Assembly (NCBI GenBank): GCA_964641415.1
Contig: CAZXMW010000003.1
Coordinates: 96,463 to 160,462 of the forward strand
Length of the DNA: 64,000 bases
Direction: 5' to 3'
From: JAHECW01 sp964641415
GTDB taxonomy: Bacteria > Acidobacteriota > Thermoanaerobaculia > Thermoanaerobaculales > Sulfomarinibacteraceae
This document shows, piece by piece, positions 48,252-58,376 of this stretch. The translations under genes were made by a program, and so were the position numbers. The first letter of the stretch is position 1. The number at the start of each line of letters is the position of its first letter. A model generated the notes under the pieces. It made no database searches. It was not told where the DNA came from and saw nothing but the letters and a program-made list of their open reading frames with translations.

Positions 48252-51200
48252 TCAGTCGAGCTCGAGGACGAAGCCCTCGGGCTCGAAGGTGCCCTGGTCG
48301 CCGATCTCCTCGCCCCTGAAGACCGCCCACGACGGGATCTCCCGGTGGTAGGTCTCGGTCATGTGATAGAGCTCCATGGCCGAGTTGGCGGCGATCACGT
48401 ACAGCACCCGGTCGGGGTTGGAGGGGTTGGGCAGCACCGCGAACAGCCCGTCCTCGGGATCTGAGTAGCTCCGTCCCCGGAATGTGAAGTGGCCGCGGCC
48501 GACCTCGATCCCGTGGCCCTCGAGGTGGTGGAAGAAGGAGTTGTCGTCGAGGGTGCCGATCACCATCAGGTCGTGGCTCAGCGCCTGCTCGGCGTCGATC
48601 TCGGCGTCCTTGACCAGGGGCGGCAGGATCTCCACGTAGGTGTCGGCGACCAGCTCCTGCCAGCGCCTGGCCATGGTGTGGTTGGCCTCGATCCGGCCGG
48701 CGGTGCCGTAGACGATGAGCGTCGAGTGGAAGTCGTCGATGAAGTTCCGCCAGGTGTAGAAGCGCTCCCGGGCCACCGGGACGTCGTCGAGGGCGTTGAC
48801 CACCAGCCGGGTCGGCCGCTGGTCGAAGGTGAGAACGGCCTCGGTGTCGCCGTCGAGCTCGACCCGCTCGAGGTGCCGCTTCCCACCGGCCGTCACCTCG
48901 ACGTGCGTTACCAGCCGGTAGGCCGGCTCGTCCTGCTCGACCCGCAGGCGCAGCTCCCAGCCGCCCCGTCGGAGCTCGCGGACCTCCGCCGACGGGGACA
49001 GCCGGGGCACTCCGGTGCGCTCGAGCCACTGCCGGAGGAAGGCGCCGAGCTCCTCGCCCGACACCTCCTCGGCAACGGCGACGAAGTCGGCGGTGGTCAT
49101 CTCGCTTTCGGCGAAGCGGTCGTGGACCGCCCGCATGACCTCGAGAAAGCTTTCGCTGCCGAGCAGCAGCCGCAGCTGGTGAAGCGCGAAGGCACCCTTG
49201 ATCCTCGGCACCAGGTACGGGGCGTAGCGGTCGTAGGCGCGGTGGGCGTTGAGGGCCGCCAGGTCGGCCTCGCGCGACACCGTGTACTGGTAGCGGAGCG
49301 ACAGCTCGGCGAGGGCGTCGCCCAGGGCCTCGGCGGCTGCGGCGGGCTCGTCGGCATGGTCCGCGAGGCCGTCGAGAACCTGCCAGTAGGCCGCGGAGCC
49401 GCTGACGAACCAGCTCTCGGCCGGGGTCGCGGGAAACACGGTTCGCCGCCACAGCCGGTCGCGATCGACGATCAACTCGGCCTCGAGCCCACCGAGCTCG
49501 GGCTCGGGCTCGTCCGCTGACTCGGGGCGGTCCGCCGCGGCGGGCCGCAGCGCGCCGAGCTTGTCGGCGACGAAGATCGGGCTGATGGTGGCGTAGCCGA
49601 GGCTCAGGTGGGGCTCTGCGCCGGGCAGGTCGGGCATGGCTCTCCAGCCCTTGGTCGGGAACTTCTCGCGCAGGGTGACCTTGCCGTGGTGGGCGAGAAA
49701 GACCAGCTCCTCGGCCATCTCGGTGGTCGTGATCTTGCCGTCACAGGCGTGGGCGCGGTTGACGGGCGACGACGCCCAAAGCTCCACTGCCGCGGTGGCG
49801 TCGATCTCCCCCGCGTGCTCGCGGTAGAAGTCGTTGAAGGCGATGTCGCGGTTCCAGGGCGAGAACATGAGGTCGAAGGGCCGGTCGTGGGGCTGGGCCA
49901 GGTACTCCTTGCGGACCTCGGGGTCGCGGTTGTTGTTATTGGCCCACAGGAAGCCCGGGGTCCCGAAGGGCGCCATGTCGTCGCCGGTGCGCCAGAGCTT
50001 CTTCGAGTGCGTTCCGAGCAGCAGGATCGCCGCCTCGCCGGTCTTGACGTCGGCGATCGGCCAGTCGTTGGTGTACATGCCGTTGTTGCCCTGCCACAGG
50101 ATGCGCTCGACGTCGTCGATCGAGCTCGCGTACTGCGCCGCCTTGCGGATCCGGTTGGACTGGGGCGTCGAGTCGGGCTCCCACGGGGTCTGGGCGACGG
50201 TGGTCTCTCCGATCACGATGCCGGCGGAGTTGATGTAGAAGTCGGCCCCCGAGTGGATGCCGCCGGGGAAGGTGTGGTAGACGAGCCGGTGGCCCTCGCT
50301 GGGCACCACGTCGACGATGACGTTCCAGTGGACCCCGGTGAAGCCGTTCCACATGAAGATCTGGCCGAACACGATGTCCCCGCTGCGGGTCGCGGGCCCG
50401 GTGGCGACGAAGGCCGAGCAGCTGTGGCTGTCCGGCGCCACCTCGAGCTCCTCGTCGGGCGCCAGGAAGGCCTCGCCGGTGAGGGCGTGGGGGGTGACCT
50501 CGATGGCGTCCTCGAGCTGGCCGAGGTCGACCACCGAGTTGATGGTGACGATGTCCACCAGGTCGAGGGGGCGGCCCCAGGCCTCGGCGCCGGCGGTTGC
50601 GGCGCCGACGGCGATGCCCTTCATCTCGCGCAGGTACTCCTCGTCGAAGGAGCGCAGGAACAGGGTGTCGCACTCGAAGCGCAGGCGCTTCCAGCCGGCC
50701 TCGGGGTCGTCCTTGTTGGCGAGCACCCCGAGCTTTCTGATGTACTCGGCGATCTCGTCAGCCACCAGCTCGCCGTACTGCAGGCCCCGCTCGTAGGGCT
50801 CGCCCTCGATGTGGACCACGATCCAGCCCCGGTCCTGATAGCGGAAGCCCCTGCCGGCCCAGCGCACGGTCTCCAGCGGAATCGCCTCGGTGATGTCCTC
50901 GACCTTCTGAAGGCTCACCTCGTCGAACCAGGCGCGGCCGCGGGCGGTGCCGTTGCGGCCGAGGTGGAGGCGGACCCGGTCCTCGGCCGAGGTCGCGAAG
51001 AACAGCACCTCGACCCGGGTCCAGTCCGAGTCGCCGCCCACCGCCGGGCTCGTGTTGGTGAAGGGAAACGAGACCATGGTCACCACCGCGGGCACGGAGG
51101 TGGGGTACCTGCTCGTCGGATCGGAGACCGCACCGGAGGTCCGGATCCAGGCGGCGAGCCGGTAGAGGTGGCCGACCTCGAGGACCACCGGCGCCGACAC

Positions 51201-51452
51201 CGCCGTCACCGTGCCGTGGCCCGGCACCGCGAGCTCGACGCTGCCCACGCCCGAGCGCGCGTGCGCGGTGCTCGCGGTGACGGTGGCGCCCTCACTCGAC
51301 GCATCCGCGTCCAATATCCAGTCCAGCACCTCCCCCGTCGGGCTCAAGCGCTCGAAACCGGCGTTGGCGACCGGAATCGACTCGTCGGCCGAGATCGGCC
51401 CCGCGGCCGAGAGAACGAGGACGGTGGCGAGCAGAGCGGGCGTCAGACGCAT
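48252..51452 (-). CDS. secreted fusion: CBM-like domain, C45-like Ntn-hydrolase, M1-like C-terminal domain
   Basis: 1066 residues with a signal peptide (1-22). Domain order: a jelly-roll/CBM-like domain (about 28-180, PVANAGFE...WFDEVSLQ), a C45/acyl-transferase-type Ntn-hydrolase domain (about 205-630), in which SCSAF carries the likely nucleophile C345 and FYINSAGIVIGETTV follows, then about 640-870 resembling the C-terminal part of M1 aminopeptidases (KGAFALHQLRLLLG, SGEELGAFLRQWLERTG) but without HExxH, and a final beta region. It may be an exported amidase or acyltransferase. Internal cysteine nucleophiles in C45 enzymes are usually freed by autocleavage, which would split this protein. 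Confidence 0.7.
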   Translation of the reverse strand: MRLTPALLATVLVLSAAGPISADESIPVANAGFERLSPTGEVLDWILDADASSEGATVTASTAHARSGVGSVELAVPGHGTVTAVSAPVVLEVGHLYRLAAWIRTSGAVSDPTSRYPTSVPAVVTMVSFPFTNTSPAVGGDSDWTRVEVLFFATSAEDRVRLHLGRNGTARGRAWFDEVSLQKVEDITEAIPLETVRWAGRGFRYQDRGWIVVHIEGEPYERGLQYGELVADEIAEYIRKLGVLANKDDPEAGWKRLRFECDTLFLRSFDEEYLREMKGIAVGAATAGAEAWGRPLDLVDIVTINSVVDLGQLEDAIEVTPHALTGEAFLAPDEELEVAPDSHSCSAFVATGPATRSGDIVFGQIFMWNGFTGVHWNVIVDVVPSEGHRLVYHTFPGGIHSGADFYINSAGIVIGETTVAQTPWEPDSTPQSNRIRKAAQYASSIDDVERILWQGNNGMYTNDWPIADVKTGEAAILLLGTHSKKLWRTGDDMAPFGTPGFLWANNNNRDPEVRKEYLAQPHDRPFDLMFSPWNRDIAFNDFYREHAGEIDATAAVELWASSPVNRAHACDGKITTTEMAEELVFLAHHGKVTLREKFPTKGWRAMPDLPGAEPHLSLGYATISPIFVADKLGALRPAAADRPESADEPEPELGGLEAELIVDRDRLWRRTVFPATPAESWFVSGSAAYWQVLDGLADHADEPAAAAEALGDALAELSLRYQYTVSREADLAALNAHRAYDRYAPYLVPRIKGAFALHQLRLLLGSESFLEVMRAVHDRFAESEMTTADFVAVAEEVSGEELGAFLRQWLERTGVPRLSPSAEVRELRRGGWELRLRVEQDEPAYRLVTHVEVTAGGKRHLERVELDGDTEAVLTFDQRPTRLVVNALDDVPVARERFYTWRNFIDDFHSTLIVYGTAGRIEANHTMARRWQELVADTYVEILPPLVKDAEIDAEQALSHDLMVIGTLDDNSFFHHLEGHGIEVGRGHFTFRGRSYSDPEDGLFAVLPNPSNPDRVLYVIAANSAMELYHMTETYHREIPSWAVFRGEEIGDQGTFEPEGFVLELD

Positions 51453-51495
51453 GGCGGTCCCTCCAGAAGCGTGATTGTACCCGGCGCCCTCACCC

Positions 51496-51774
51496 CGTGT
51501 CCGTGTCCGTGTCCGTATCCGAATCCGTGTCCGTATCCGTATCCGTATCCGTATCCGTTTCCGTAGCCGTTTCCGTAGCCGTTTCCGTAGCCGTGTCCGT
51601 AGCCGTGTCCGTAGCCGTGTCCGTAGCCGTGTCCGTAGCCGTGTCCGTAACCGTGTCCGTAGCCGTGTCCGTAACCGTTTCCGTAGCCGTTTCCGTGTCC
51701 GTATCCGTATCCGTAGCCGTGTCCGCGTCCGTATCCGCGTCCGCGTCCGAGTCCGGATCCGATCCCGTTCCCGA
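51496..51774. repeat. large CCGTNN hexamer array (about 46 units)
   Basis: The largest array in the window. Units are CCGTGT, CCGTAT, CCGTAG and CCGTTT; the middle (about 51559-51690) alternates as a 12-base period CCGTTT/CCGTAG then CCGTGT/CCGTAG. It fills the divergent gap (51453-51838) between the Ntn-hydrolase fusion gene and the gene before fahA. Frames through it read Ser-Val, Asp-Thr or Gly-His/Tyr and are not considered real. Confidence 0.95.
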
Positions 51775-51838
51775 TCGCCTCATCATCGGTGCTAGGATGC
51801 TCCGCGACACTGTCGCAGAAACGACCCGAGAGGATTCC

Positions 51839-52789
51839 ATGCCGACCATCGCCCGCGCGCTGCTCTCCGAGATCATCGACCACGCCGGACTGTTCCCGCC
51901 GGCACGGCTGCCCATGGACGAGGCGTTCCGCCGCTTTCGACAACACCGGGCCGGCAACGACGGCTGGCTGCTCGCCCGCTTCGTGTGCCCGGCGGCTCGG
52001 CTCGGCGAGCTCGAGCCGCTGGCGGCTGCGGCCGACGTCGCGGGCGGCGCGATCCGCCTTGCCGTGCTCGGCGCCGGTGGCGACGATCCCCCGGCCTTCG
52101 CAGAGGCCATGGAGCGTGACCTCGAGGCCATGGCATCCTTCGAGCGCGACCTCGCGGGCGCCGCGCCTCTCGAGGTCTTCGAGGTCAAGCTGCCCGGACA
52201 GGGCGATTTCGGGGACACCATCGACTTCGTCTGCGACCGGCTCGAGGGCGTCGGCGCCCGCCCCCCGGAGGTCTTCTTCGAGGCACGGCTGCTCGGCGAC
52301 TGGCGGCGGGCCGTGGAGCAAGCGACCCGGGTTTTGGCCGCCGTCCACCAAATCGCCCCCCACCGGCGCGTCGGGCTCAAGATCCGCTGCGGCGGCCTCG
52401 AGGCGTCGGCGGTGCCGAGCGTCGAGGCGGTGGCGGGTGCGATCGTCGCGGCCCGGAACGAGGACGTCCGCCTCAAGGCCACACAGGGCCTCCACCACCC
52501 CTTCCGGCGCCACGACCCGGAGCTCGGGACCAGCGTCCACGGCTTCGTCAACCTGCTCGCGGCGGCGGTGCTCGCCGCCGAACACGGACTCGACCGGGCG
52601 ACGGTGACCACCATCGTCGCCGAGGAGGACCGGACGGCCTTCGCCCTCACCGGGACTGCCCTGCGCTGGCGCGAGCTCGAGGCAGATTTCAAGGCGGTGG
52701 TCCACGGGCGGCTGCGCGGCGTCACCGGGTTCGGCAGCTGCTCCTTCGCCGAGCCGCGGGACGATCTCGCCGCCCTCGGCTGGCTGTGA
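51839..52789 (+). CDS. uncharacterised protein beside fahA (TIM-barrel-like)
   Basis: 316 residues, soluble, no signal peptide. The sequence alternates predicted strands and helices and has conserved-looking pieces: IDHAGLFPPARLPMDEAFRRF, VGLKIRCGG, LKATQGLHHPFR and HGFVNLLAAAVLA. These suggest a TIM-barrel-type enzyme, but no known family could be named with confidence. It precedes fahA by 136 bp on the same strand, so a role in tyrosine/phenylalanine breakdown is possible. The ATG at 51839 follows an AGAGG site; the upstream frame is hexamer repeat. Codon use matches neighbours. Confidence 0.7.
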   Translation: MPTIARALLSEIIDHAGLFPPARLPMDEAFRRFRQHRAGNDGWLLARFVCPAARLGELEPLAAAADVAGGAIRLAVLGAGGDDPPAFAEAMERDLEAMASFERDLAGAAPLEVFEVKLPGQGDFGDTIDFVCDRLEGVGARPPEVFFEARLLGDWRRAVEQATRVLAAVHQIAPHRRVGLKIRCGGLEASAVPSVEAVAGAIVAARNEDVRLKATQGLHHPFRRHDPELGTSVHGFVNLLAAAVLAAEHGLDRATVTTIVAEEDRTAFALTGTALRWRELEADFKAVVHGRLRGVTGFGSCSFAEPRDDLAALGWL

Positions 52790-52925
52790 CGCTTCTCGAG
52801 GAGTCCATCACAGAGGCGCAGAGGCGCTGAGTCATCCCAGGCCCCATGTGGGTGCCGGGAGCGTGCGGGTGCCAGGAGAATATCGCGCGGGCAGGGCACG
52901 TTGGGTCGATCAGGAGGCCGCGCCC

Positions 52926-54205
<1,280 letters not shown>

Positions 54206-54215
<10 letters not shown>

Positions 54216-54233
54216 GGGGTGAGGAGTGAGGAG
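54206..54233. repeat. TGAGGAG heptamer array across the fahA stop codon
   Basis: Four tandem units: TGAGGAC, TGAGGGG, TGAGGAG, TGAGGAG. The stop codon TGA of fahA (54213-54215) is the start of the second unit. Confidence 0.85.
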
Positions 54234-54267
54234 TCTGGGCCCGGCCTCTCGGCCGAGCCCGGGGCCG

Positions 54268-54307
54268 GCCGCTGTCGCTGCCGCTGTCGCTGATCGCTGA
54301 TCGCTGC
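54268..54307. repeat. GCTGTC/GCTGCC tract with GATCGCT units
   Basis: The reverse complement matches the start of the tract at 63919-63947 and resembles 29935-29966. It lies in the 174-bp gap between fahA and the radical SAM gene. Confidence 0.65.
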
Positions 54308-54389
54308 CACCTTCATTCGGGAGACGCCCGGTTGACACGGCGGCCGGAAGATCGTCTGATGGATAGTGGCAACCCCGGGAGCCCATGTC

Positions 54390-55487
54390 GTGAACGACGA
54401 GCGATTCCACCACCCCGCCCGCTACTGGCGCCGCCTCGACGACGGTCGCATCATGTGCGAGCTCTGCCCGCGGCTTTGCAAGCTCAAAGACGGCCAGCGA
54501 GGTCTGTGCTTCGTCCGCCGGCGCCGCGGTGACGAGCTCGTGCTCACGACCTACGGCCGGTCGTCCGGATTCTGCGTCGATCCCATCGAAAAGAAACCAC
54601 TGTTCCACTTTTTCCCAGGCACGGCGGTCCTCTCCTTCGGCACCGCCGGCTGCAACCTGGCGTGCCGTTACTGCCAGAACTGGGACATCTCGACCTCCCG
54701 GGAAACCCAGCGTCTGTCAGACGAAGCGTCGCCCGAGACCATCGCCCGGGCTGCCCGCGAGCTCGGCTGCCGCTCGGTGGCCTTCACCTACAACGATCCC
54801 GTGATCTTCCTCGAGTACGCCGTGGACGTCGCCGATGCCTGCCACGAGCTCGGCGTCAAAACGGTTGCGGTCACCGCCGGCGAGATCCTCGCCGCACCCC
54901 GGGCCGAGCTCTTCGGCCGCATGGACGCCGCCAACATCGACCTCAAGGCATTCACCGATGAGTTCTACCGCCGTTCCTGCGGCGGCGCTCTCGAGCCGGT
55001 CAAGGAAACCCTCGAGCACATCGCCCGTGAGACCGGGGTCTGGGTCGAACTCACCACTCTGCTCATCCCCGGACTCAACGACACGGACCGCGAGCTCGAC
55101 GCGATGACCCGATGGGTGGTCGACAAGCTCGGGCCCGACGTGCCCATGCACTTCACCGCCTTTCACCCGGCCCACAGAATGTGCGATCTGCCGACAACCC
55201 CGGCGGCGACCCTGACCCGGGCCCGCAAGATCGCGATCGACAACGGCGTCAACTTCGCCTACACCGGCAACGTCCGCGACCAGGATGGAGGCAGCACCCG
55301 CTGCCCCGGCTGCGGTCGGGTGGTCATCGGCCGCGACTGGTACCGGCTGACCGGCTGGGAGCTGACCGGGGACGGCCGATGCACGAGCTGCGGGGCGCGC
55401 TGTCCTGGAGTCCTCAACGGTCCGCCGGGCGACTGGGGTCCCCGCCGGAAGCCGGTGCGGCTGAGGGATTTCGGTTGTGAGCTGTGA
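54390..55487 (+). CDS. amrS: AmmeMemoRadiSam-type radical SAM protein
   Basis: 365 residues. The radical SAM cluster motif CNLACRYC (C88, C92, C95) follows a four-cysteine N-terminal ribbon (C23, C26, C30, C40: CELCPRLC...GLC), and a second ribbon (CPGCG...CTSCGARC) ends the protein, as in the AmrS family usually encoded beside AMMECR1 and Memo proteins. Neither partner is seen in this window. The reaction is not established for this orphan. The GTG at 54390 has GGGAG eight bases upstream; an alternative GTG at 54366 would add eight residues. Its last two codons and stop lie inside a GTGAGCT array. Confidence 0.85.
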   Translation: MNDERFHHPARYWRRLDDGRIMCELCPRLCKLKDGQRGLCFVRRRRGDELVLTTYGRSSGFCVDPIEKKPLFHFFPGTAVLSFGTAGCNLACRYCQNWDISTSRETQRLSDEASPETIARAARELGCRSVAFTYNDPVIFLEYAVDVADACHELGVKTVAVTAGEILAAPRAELFGRMDAANIDLKAFTDEFYRRSCGGALEPVKETLEHIARETGVWVELTTLLIPGLNDTDRELDAMTRWVVDKLGPDVPMHFTAFHPAHRMCDLPTTPAATLTRARKIAIDNGVNFAYTGNVRDQDGGSTRCPGCGRVVIGRDWYRLTGWELTGDGRCTSCGARCPGVLNGPPGDWGPRRKPVRLRDFGCEL

Positions 55488-55560
55488 GCTGTGAGCTGTG
55501 AGCTGTTAGCTGTTAGCTGTTAGCTGTTAGCTGTTAGCTGTTAGCTGTTAGCTGTTAGCT
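55477..55560. repeat. GTGAGCT/GTTAGCT heptamer array (12 units)
   Basis: Four GTGAGCT then eight GTTAGCT units without interruption, starting inside the last codons of the radical SAM gene. It is complementary to the array at 55614-55683. Confidence 0.95.
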
Positions 55561-55613
55561 GCGAGATCTTGGTGGCCTCAGAAACCGGTGTCAACCCCTC
55601 AATCCCTGCGATG

Positions 55614-55683
55614 GAGCTCATGGCTCATGGCTAATAGCTAATAGCTAACAGCTAATAGCTAATAGCTTACAGCTTCGAGCTAC
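55614..55683. repeat. inverted heptamer array (10 units)
   Basis: Ten units of the form NAGCTNN (TAGCTAA, CAGCTAA, TGGCTCA, GAGCTAC). The last unit overlaps the stop codon of the convergent kinase gene (55680-55682). It can pair with the 55477-55560 array across a 53-bp centre, so transcripts from either side could form a long stem. Confidence 0.9.
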
Positions 55684-56813
55684 CCGACGGCGACCGGGAG
55701 GTTGACGGTGAAGGTCGTGCCCCGGCCGGGCTCGCTCGTGGCGGAGATCTCGCCTCCCGCCTGCTCGATGATCTTCTTCGAGATCGCGAGCCCGAGGCCG
55801 GTGCCGCCCTGGGTGGTCTTGGTGGTGAAGAAGGGGTCGAAAACCCGCCCGACCAGCTCCCGGGGGATTCCCTTGCCGTTGTCGTAGATCTGGAGACTGA
55901 CCGAGCCCATGTCGGGCGCAGGCTTGAGCCGAACGCCGATCACCCCCTCGCTGCGGGAGCCATCAGGAATCGCCTGCATCGCGTTGACCAACAGGTTGAC
56001 CAGCACCTGACCGAGCTCGCGCGGCGAGCCCTGCACGATGGGCACCGGCACGGCATCGACCTCGAGGCGTCCCCGCTTGAGCAGCGCGGCGCGCATGAAC
56101 TTGAGCGTCAGCTCGAGGATCTCGCCGAGATCGGCAGTGACCTCCTCATCGCGCCGGCGGTGGCTCAGCTCGAGGCCCTCGGCGATCTTTTTGACGCTGT
56201 CGGTCGCCAGCTCGAGCTTGCCGAGCGCGTTCGACACCGACACCAGATGGGCCGGATCGATGGCCCGGCCAACGGCCAGGTTCCCGTTCATGGTGTCGAG
56301 GCGCAGGCGCGCGAGCTCGAGGTTCATGCTGATGGCCGCGAGCGGGTTGCGCAGCTCGTGGGCGACGCCCGCAGCGACCACGCCGAGCGCGTAGGTCCGC
56401 TCGGTCTCGAGCATTCGGGTTTCGAGGTCGGCGATCTTCTTGCGGGTCTGATACAGCTCGACCGCCTCGCGAAGGGCGGCCTTGAGTTCCTCGGGCTCCC
56501 AGGGCTTGCGCAGGTAACGTCGAATGTGTCCCCGGTTGATGGCGGCGATCGCGTCGGTCAGATCGGTGTAGGCGGTGATCAGGATGCGAATCGCGTCAGG
56601 GTAGCGCTCCCGAGCGATCTCGAAAACCTCGACACCGCTCATCCCCGGCATCCGCTGGTCAACGAGCAAAACCGCGATCTCGTTCTCGGCCAGGATCTTC
56701 AGCCCCTCGGCGCCGCTCGACGCGGTGATGACATTGAGGTCGCCGGAACAGGTCGCCTTGAGAACGATGAGATTCGACTCGTCGTCGTCGATGTAGAGAA
56801 TCGTGTCGGTCAT
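55680..56813 (-). CDS. receiver-histidine kinase protein (PhcR-like)
   Basis: 377 residues, soluble. An N-terminal receiver (D52 in LLVDQRMPG; KPW at 103-105) is followed by a histidine kinase module with H152 (AHELRNPLAAI), an N box (NLLVNAMQAI), DNGKGIP and GGTGLGLAISKK. Having the kinase as output domain of a receiver is the plan reported for PhcR of Ralstonia. It could be phosphorylated by the large kinase encoded two genes upstream and pass the signal on. It is 16 bp downstream of the methyltransferase gene on the same strand. Confidence 0.85.
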   Translation of the reverse strand: MTDTILYIDDDESNLIVLKATCSGDLNVITASSGAEGLKILAENEIAVLLVDQRMPGMSGVEVFEIARERYPDAIRILITAYTDLTDAIAAINRGHIRRYLRKPWEPEELKAALREAVELYQTRKKIADLETRMLETERTYALGVVAAGVAHELRNPLAAISMNLELARLRLDTMNGNLAVGRAIDPAHLVSVSNALGKLELATDSVKKIAEGLELSHRRRDEEVTADLGEILELTLKFMRAALLKRGRLEVDAVPVPIVQGSPRELGQVLVNLLVNAMQAIPDGSRSEGVIGVRLKPAPDMGSVSLQIYDNGKGIPRELVGRVFDPFFTTKTTQGGTGLGLAISKKIIEQAGGEISATSEPGRGTTFTVNLPVAVG

Positions 56814-56829
56814 GTCACCGTCGCTTCAA

Positions 56830-58314
56830 TCAGCCGCCCCCGGTCTTCAATTTTCGCACATTGAGGAAGTAGTACGCATGACCGGGCTCCGGCACGACCT
56901 CCTGCTCCGCCGAGTCCGGCAGCGCGGCGCCGAGTTGGGCGACCTCGTCTCTGGTCCTGTCGATCATCGTCCAATCGCCGAGGAACTCGGCGGTCCACCA
57001 GCATTCCTGGGGCGTCCTGACGTTGCCGATGCTCATCAGTCCCCCCGGCGCGAGGAGGTCGTAGAGCGCGCCGATCAGACCCTGCGCTCGTCGGGTCTTG
57101 ATGTAGTCGAACAGACCGGTGCAGTAGATGAAATCCTGCGACTCGGGCTCGTGCAGCGGCACCCCCTCCGTCATCATCTGGACGAAGCTCAGGTTGAGAA
57201 GGTCGAGGGTGACGGGGGCGTCCCTGCGGCCGATCTCTCGTTTGCACGCCCGGTAGGCGACCCCGAGCGCCTCCTCCTCCTGGTCGATCAAGGTGAACAT
57301 CGCCGGACAGGGCCAGCTCTGCCTCGACGTGACGTAGTCCGAGACCTCGCGCGCCGGTCCGCAGCCGAGGCTCGCGACCTTGAGCTCGCGCTCCGCACCG
57401 CGCTCGGCCGCGACCCGGTCGTGCTCGTTCCCCAACAGCTCGACGATATAGTCCTTGCGGGTGCAGACGCCCTTCGCCAGCGGGTGGTCGATGCCGATAC
57501 GGTGGAACACCTTGGCGAAGACGGTGTCGCCTTCGAAGCTCCTGTTGTAGTAATAGAGCATGACCTGGTAGTCGCCTGGGTAACCGAGAGGCTTGAGGTA
57601 GGCCCGGTTGTTGAACGGGATGTCGAGCATCAGCGGCGCCATGACGGCCTCGGTGTACTCCTTGGCGGCAACCAGGGTCTCGCGGTCGGTGATGCACGCT
57701 CGCGCGACCACGCTCGCCTCGCGGTCGAGCGTGTAGTAGGGCTCGCACAGCGCCTGGTACGCGCGCTCGGCGAGCTTCAGCAGGTCCGCATCGGTCGCGC
57801 CCTCGGCGCGGAAGCGCCGCTCGTGATAGTCGAGGGCACGCCGGTAGTATTGGTAGAAGTGGAGAAACTCCGACACCTTCTCGCGAAAGGCATCGGGGAC
57901 CTTGGCGCGCTGAGCAGCGGCGCCATCGTCGAGCTGTTCGGTCAGAAGCTTGTTGTCGTCGCGACGGCGGATCTCGGGCAAATCCAAAAACCCCGTCATC
58001 AAACCAACGCCGATTCGCGCTCCGCGCGGACCCGGCTCGACCCGGGCGACGTGGGCGGTTCCGCTGTAGACCGAATCGCCGTGCAGCAGCAGCACCATCT
58101 CGAGGGTGCTCCCCACTGCCCAGGCCTCGGCGCCGTTGGGCGACAGAAACGACAACCCATTCATGGAGATGTCGAACAGGGGGTACTCGGCGTTGTTGAT
58201 GAGCAGCTTGGGCCGGGCGTCGCGGGACAGCAGCTCGCGCACCCGCTGGCGCTCCGGCCGGTAGAACATGGCCCGAGCGACCGAGCCCATCAATGCCTCG
58301 TACGATTTCGCCAT
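56830..58314 (-). CDS. PilZ-like plus SAM-dependent methyltransferase (PhcB-like)
   Basis: 494 residues, soluble. The N-terminal 30-115 looks like PilZ (FDISMNGLSFLSP fits the DxSxxG motif; arginines precede it), suggesting c-di-GMP binding. The second half is a class I methyltransferase with the SAM loop ASLGCGPA (about 314-321), preceded by KPLGYPGDY (241-249) and GVCTRKD. That pre-domain is typical of the family annotated as synthesising the 3-hydroxypalmitate methyl ester signal (PhcB). GGAGGG precedes the ATG by four bases. Neighbouring kinases on both sides support a signalling role; the substrate is inferred, not shown. Confidence 0.7.
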   Translation of the reverse strand: MAKSYEALMGSVARAMFYRPERQRVRELLSRDARPKLLINNAEYPLFDISMNGLSFLSPNGAEAWAVGSTLEMVLLLHGDSVYSGTAHVARVEPGPRGARIGVGLMTGFLDLPEIRRRDDNKLLTEQLDDGAAAQRAKVPDAFREKVSEFLHFYQYYRRALDYHERRFRAEGATDADLLKLAERAYQALCEPYYTLDREASVVARACITDRETLVAAKEYTEAVMAPLMLDIPFNNRAYLKPLGYPGDYQVMLYYYNRSFEGDTVFAKVFHRIGIDHPLAKGVCTRKDYIVELLGNEHDRVAAERGAERELKVASLGCGPAREVSDYVTSRQSWPCPAMFTLIDQEEEALGVAYRACKREIGRRDAPVTLDLLNLSFVQMMTEGVPLHEPESQDFIYCTGLFDYIKTRRAQGLIGALYDLLAPGGLMSIGNVRTPQECWWTAEFLGDWTMIDRTRDEVAQLGAALPDSAEQEVVPEPGHAYYFLNVRKLKTGGG

Positions 58315-58376
58315 TGTGCCCTCCTGGCCCGCACCGAGTTCAGGTCGGACCCACAATTGTCGGGGCGGCCGCCTGA

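Noticed and set aside
51559..51690. Possible CRISPR array
   Set aside because: The repeats are contiguous six- or twelve-base units with no spacers and no cas genes.
51497..51838. Ser-Val repeat N-terminal extension of the gene before fahA, and Gly-His/Tyr or Asp-Thr frames on the other strand
   Set aside because: All are direct translations of the hexamer array; a supported start lies at 51839.
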